Assembly: GCA_040235405.1 (NCBI GenBank)
Contig: JBECKT010000129.1
Coordinates: forward strand, 1 to 7,458
Direction of reading: 5' to 3'
Source of the DNA: PGZG01 sp040235405
GTDB lineage: Bacteria > Pseudomonadota > Gammaproteobacteria > Pseudomonadales > Alcanivoracaceae
Length of the DNA stretch: 7,458 nt
Both the position numbers and the translations under genes were made by a program. Positions within the stretch are counted from its first letter, which is position 1. Each line of letters opens with the position of its first letter. The notes under the pieces are model-generated. The model saw only the letters and a program-made list of their open reading frames with translations. It had not been told where the DNA came from and made no database searches. Below are positions 5,593-7,458 of this stretch, piece after piece.

Positions 5593-7107
5593 ATGCTGCA
5601 TACCATCAAGAGAGAATGGTTCGCCAACCTGCGTGGTGACCTGCTGGCGGGTATTGTCGTCGCGCTGGCGCTGATTCCCGAAGCCATTGCCTTTTCCATT
5701 ATTGCCGGCGTTGATCCCAAGGTCGGCCTGTATGCATCCTTCTGCATTGCCGTGGTGACCGCCTTTGCCGGCGGCCGACCGGGGATGATTTCTGCCGCCA
5801 CCGGCGCCATGGCGCTGCTGATGGTGACTCTGGTGCGCGATCATGGCTTGCAGTATCTGCTGGCCGCGACCCTGTTGACTGGTGTGCTGCAGATCATCAT
5901 GGGCTTTATCCGTGTTGATGTACTGATGCGGTTTGTGTCGCGTTCGGTAATCACCGGGTTCGTCAATGCACTGGCGATCCTGATATTTATGGCTCAGATG
6001 CCGGAGCTGGGCAGTCTGGCCTGGGTCGATGGCTCGCCGTCGCTGAGCCTGATGGGATGGCAGGTCTATGCTCTCGTCATTGCCGGTCTGGGCATTATTT
6101 ACCTGCTGCCGTTGCTGAGCAAAATTGTGCCATCGCCACTGGTGAGCATTGTCGTGCTGACGGGTGTGGCCATATATCTCGGGCTGGACGTGCGTACTGT
6201 CGGTGATATGGGCGAGTTGCCGGATGCGTTGCCGGTATTTCTGTTGCCGCAGATTCCGCTCAATCCGGAAACCCTGGCGATCATTTTTCCGGTTTCCATG
6301 TCGTTGGCAGTAGTCGGCCTGCTCGAATCCATGATGACAGCGACCATCGTTGATGACCTCACCGATACGGGCAGCAACAAGCGGCGTGAGTGCAAGGCGC
6401 AGGGCATTGCCAATATCGGCGCCGGGTTGATGGGCGGCATGGCCGGTTGCGCCATGATTGGCCAGTCGGTGATTAATGTGCAGTCGGGCGGTCGTGGTCG
6501 TCTGTCCTGTCTGGCGGCCGGTGTATTTCTGTTGCTGATGGTGGTGTTTCTTGACGAGTGGGTGTCACGGATTCCGATGGCGGCGCTGGTGGCGGTAATG
6601 ATCATGGTATCGATCGGTACCTTCAACTGGGCCTCTTTTGCCAATCTGCGCAAGCATCCGCCGAGCAGTAGTCTGGTGATGCTGGCCACGGTGATTGTAG
6701 TGGTGGCCACGCATAATCTGGCGCTCGGTGTGCTGATTGGTGTGCTGCTCAGTGGTGTGTTCTTTGCCCATAAGGTCGGCCAGATTCTCTATGTCGGCTC
6801 CGAGTTGAATGAGGCTGGCGATACTCGCCGCTATGAGGTGGTAGGTCAGGTATTTTTCAGTTCCGCCGACGCTTTTGTGGCGGCATTTGATTTCAAGGAA
6901 GCGCTGCACAAAGTGGTGATTGATTTGCATCGCGCCCATTTCTGGGATATCACCGCTATCAGTGCTCTGGATAAAGTGGTGGTGAAGTTCCGCCGGGATG
7001 GAACCGAGGTGGAGGTCGTCGGCCTGAACGAGGCCAGTGCGACACTGGTGGACCGCTTTGCGGTACATGACAAACCGGATGCCGTGGAGCGGCTGATGGG
7101 CCACTGA
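5593..7107 (+). CDS. SulP-family inorganic anion transporter with STAS domain
   Basis: This 504-residue inner-membrane transporter is of the SulP (SLC26-like) family, whose bacterial members move sulfate, bicarbonate or dicarboxylates. The substrate cannot be read here. The transmembrane part starts at about residue 15 and carries the family signature around PEAIAFSIIAGVDPKVGLYA (29-48), then GRPGMISAATGAMALLM (61-77). Many further hydrophobic segments run to about 392, including the conserved LLESMMTATIVDDLTDTGSN stretch (243-262). A cytoplasmic STAS domain (about 412-500) follows, with the core VVIDLHRAHFWDITAISALD (441-460). The STAS domain is compact but complete. The ribosome binding site is weak (GGAAAA), but the MLHTIKREWFANLRGD start matches where close relatives begin. 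The stop overlaps the ribosome binding site of the next gene, uspA-like. Confidence 0.93.
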   Translation: MLHTIKREWFANLRGDLLAGIVVALALIPEAIAFSIIAGVDPKVGLYASFCIAVVTAFAGGRPGMISAATGAMALLMVTLVRDHGLQYLLAATLLTGVLQIIMGFIRVDVLMRFVSRSVITGFVNALAILIFMAQMPELGSLAWVDGSPSLSLMGWQVYALVIAGLGIIYLLPLLSKIVPSPLVSIVVLTGVAIYLGLDVRTVGDMGELPDALPVFLLPQIPLNPETLAIIFPVSMSLAVVGLLESMMTATIVDDLTDTGSNKRRECKAQGIANIGAGLMGGMAGCAMIGQSVINVQSGGRGRLSCLAAGVFLLLMVVFLDEWVSRIPMAALVAVMIMVSIGTFNWASFANLRKHPPSSSLVMLATVIVVVATHNLALGVLIGVLLSGVFFAHKVGQILYVGSELNEAGDTRRYEVVGQVFFSSADAFVAAFDFKEALHKVVIDLHRAHFWDITAISALDKVVVKFRRDGTEVEVVGLNEASATLVDRFAVHDKPDAVERLMGH

Positions 7108-7111
7108 GGAG
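7106..7111 (+). promoter_or_regulatory. Ribosome binding site of the uspA-like gene
   Basis: GAGGAG overlaps the last two bases of the sulP stop codon and lies seven bases before the ATG at 7119. Terminating ribosomes would be in place to re-initiate, which points to coupled expression of the two genes. Confidence 0.8.
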
Positions 7112-7118
7112 AATAACA

Positions 7119-7458
7119 ATGACCCATGTGATGGCCTGTATTGATGGTTCCCGGTCCTCTAAGGCAGTTTGCGACTACGCCGCTTGGGCGAGTCAGCGTC
7201 TGCAGGCGCCACTGACCTTTCTGCATGTGCTTGACCGGACCGGTTACACCAGTGCCGCCAATCTCAGTGGCAGCATCGGTCTTGGTGCTCAGGAGGCGCT
7301 GCTCGAGGAGCTCGCCGCGCTGGATGAACAACGCAGCCGGCTCGCCCTGGAGCAGGGTCGGCTGATGCTGGAAGCGGCGGTGGAGCGTGCTATCAACGAC
7401 GGCGTCAAAGCACCGATGATGCGCCAGCGCCATGGTGATCTGGTAGAAACGCTGGCTG
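7119..7458 (+). CDS. Universal stress protein (UspA family), cut by window end
   Basis: The frame is open from the ATG to the window edge: 113 complete codons, with the 3' end missing. The start MTHVMACIDGSRSS is the typical first strand and loop of a Usp domain, with D9 at the adenine-nucleotide-contacting position. It is followed by the helix AVCDYAAWASQRL (17-29) and the strand PLTFLHVLD (31-39). A long charged helical insert (about 55-93) and RHGDLVETL (104-112) follow, resembling Usp proteins found beside SulP transporters in Pseudomonas. The glycine-rich phosphate-binding loop would lie beyond the window. Many such proteins carry two Usp domains in about 280 residues, so more than half may be missing. 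It is the second gene of the sulP operon. The role is inferred to be nucleotide-dependent stress sensing or control of the transporter. Confidence 0.88.
   Translation, partial: MTHVMACIDGSRSSKAVCDYAAWASQRLQAPLTFLHVLDRTGYTSAANLSGSIGLGAQEALLEELAALDEQRSRLALEQGRLMLEAAVERAINDGVKAPMMRQRHGDLVETLA

Noticed and set aside
6565..7119. Minus-strand open frame opposite the end of sulP
   Set aside because: It is antisense to the STAS domain; the histidine-rich translation is typical of a reverse-strand shadow.

Overview
The window is G+C-rich bacterial chromosome, almost certainly from a gammaproteobacterium of the Pseudomonas/Alcanivorax/Marinobacter kind. The evidence is the Pseudomonas-type SulP plus universal-stress-protein pair, a REP-like palindrome flanked by the motif TGTAGGAGCGGCC (minus strand), and the overall protein similarity. 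I cannot name a genus from the sequence alone. The genes are dense, ordinary and intact, with no transposase, phage gene, CRISPR array, tRNA or rRNA.

Layout. The left three quarters (positions 75-5388) hold five genes on the minus strand. Read in transcription order they are: a membrane-anchored neutral-ceramidase-family protein (5388-3388), a small predicted lipoprotein of unknown family (3320-2697), an alpha-methylacyl-CoA racemase (2607-1468), then after a 371-bp non-coding gap the methionine sulfoxide reductases msrA (1096-509) and msrB (506-75), which are almost contiguous. A REP-like palindrome follows msrB at the left edge. On the right, a 204-bp divergent intergenic region leads into a plus-strand operon: a SulP-family anion transporter with a C-terminal STAS domain (5593-7107) and, 11 bp later, a UspA-family protein that runs off the window end (7119-7458).

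How the parts work together. MsrA and MsrB repair the S and R diastereomers of methionine sulfoxide and form a translationally close pair. SulP and UspA form a second tight operon, which suggests that anion uptake is linked to stress or energy sensing. The ceramidase-like protein, lipoprotein and racemase could form a lipid-handling group (amide-lipid processing at the membrane, racemisation of 2-methyl-branched acyl-CoAs in the cytoplasm). The 67- and 89-bp gaps between them make a single transcript possible but unproven.

The points most worth a second look are these. The ceramidase-like protein keeps all four zinc ligands but appears to have lost the catalytic serine. The 371-bp gap upstream of msrA contains long imperfect inverted and direct repeats that no gene explains. 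The divergent promoter region carries a 13-bp palindrome and a 7-bp inverted repeat placed over a candidate promoter. I see no clear evidence for a wholly new multi-gene system.
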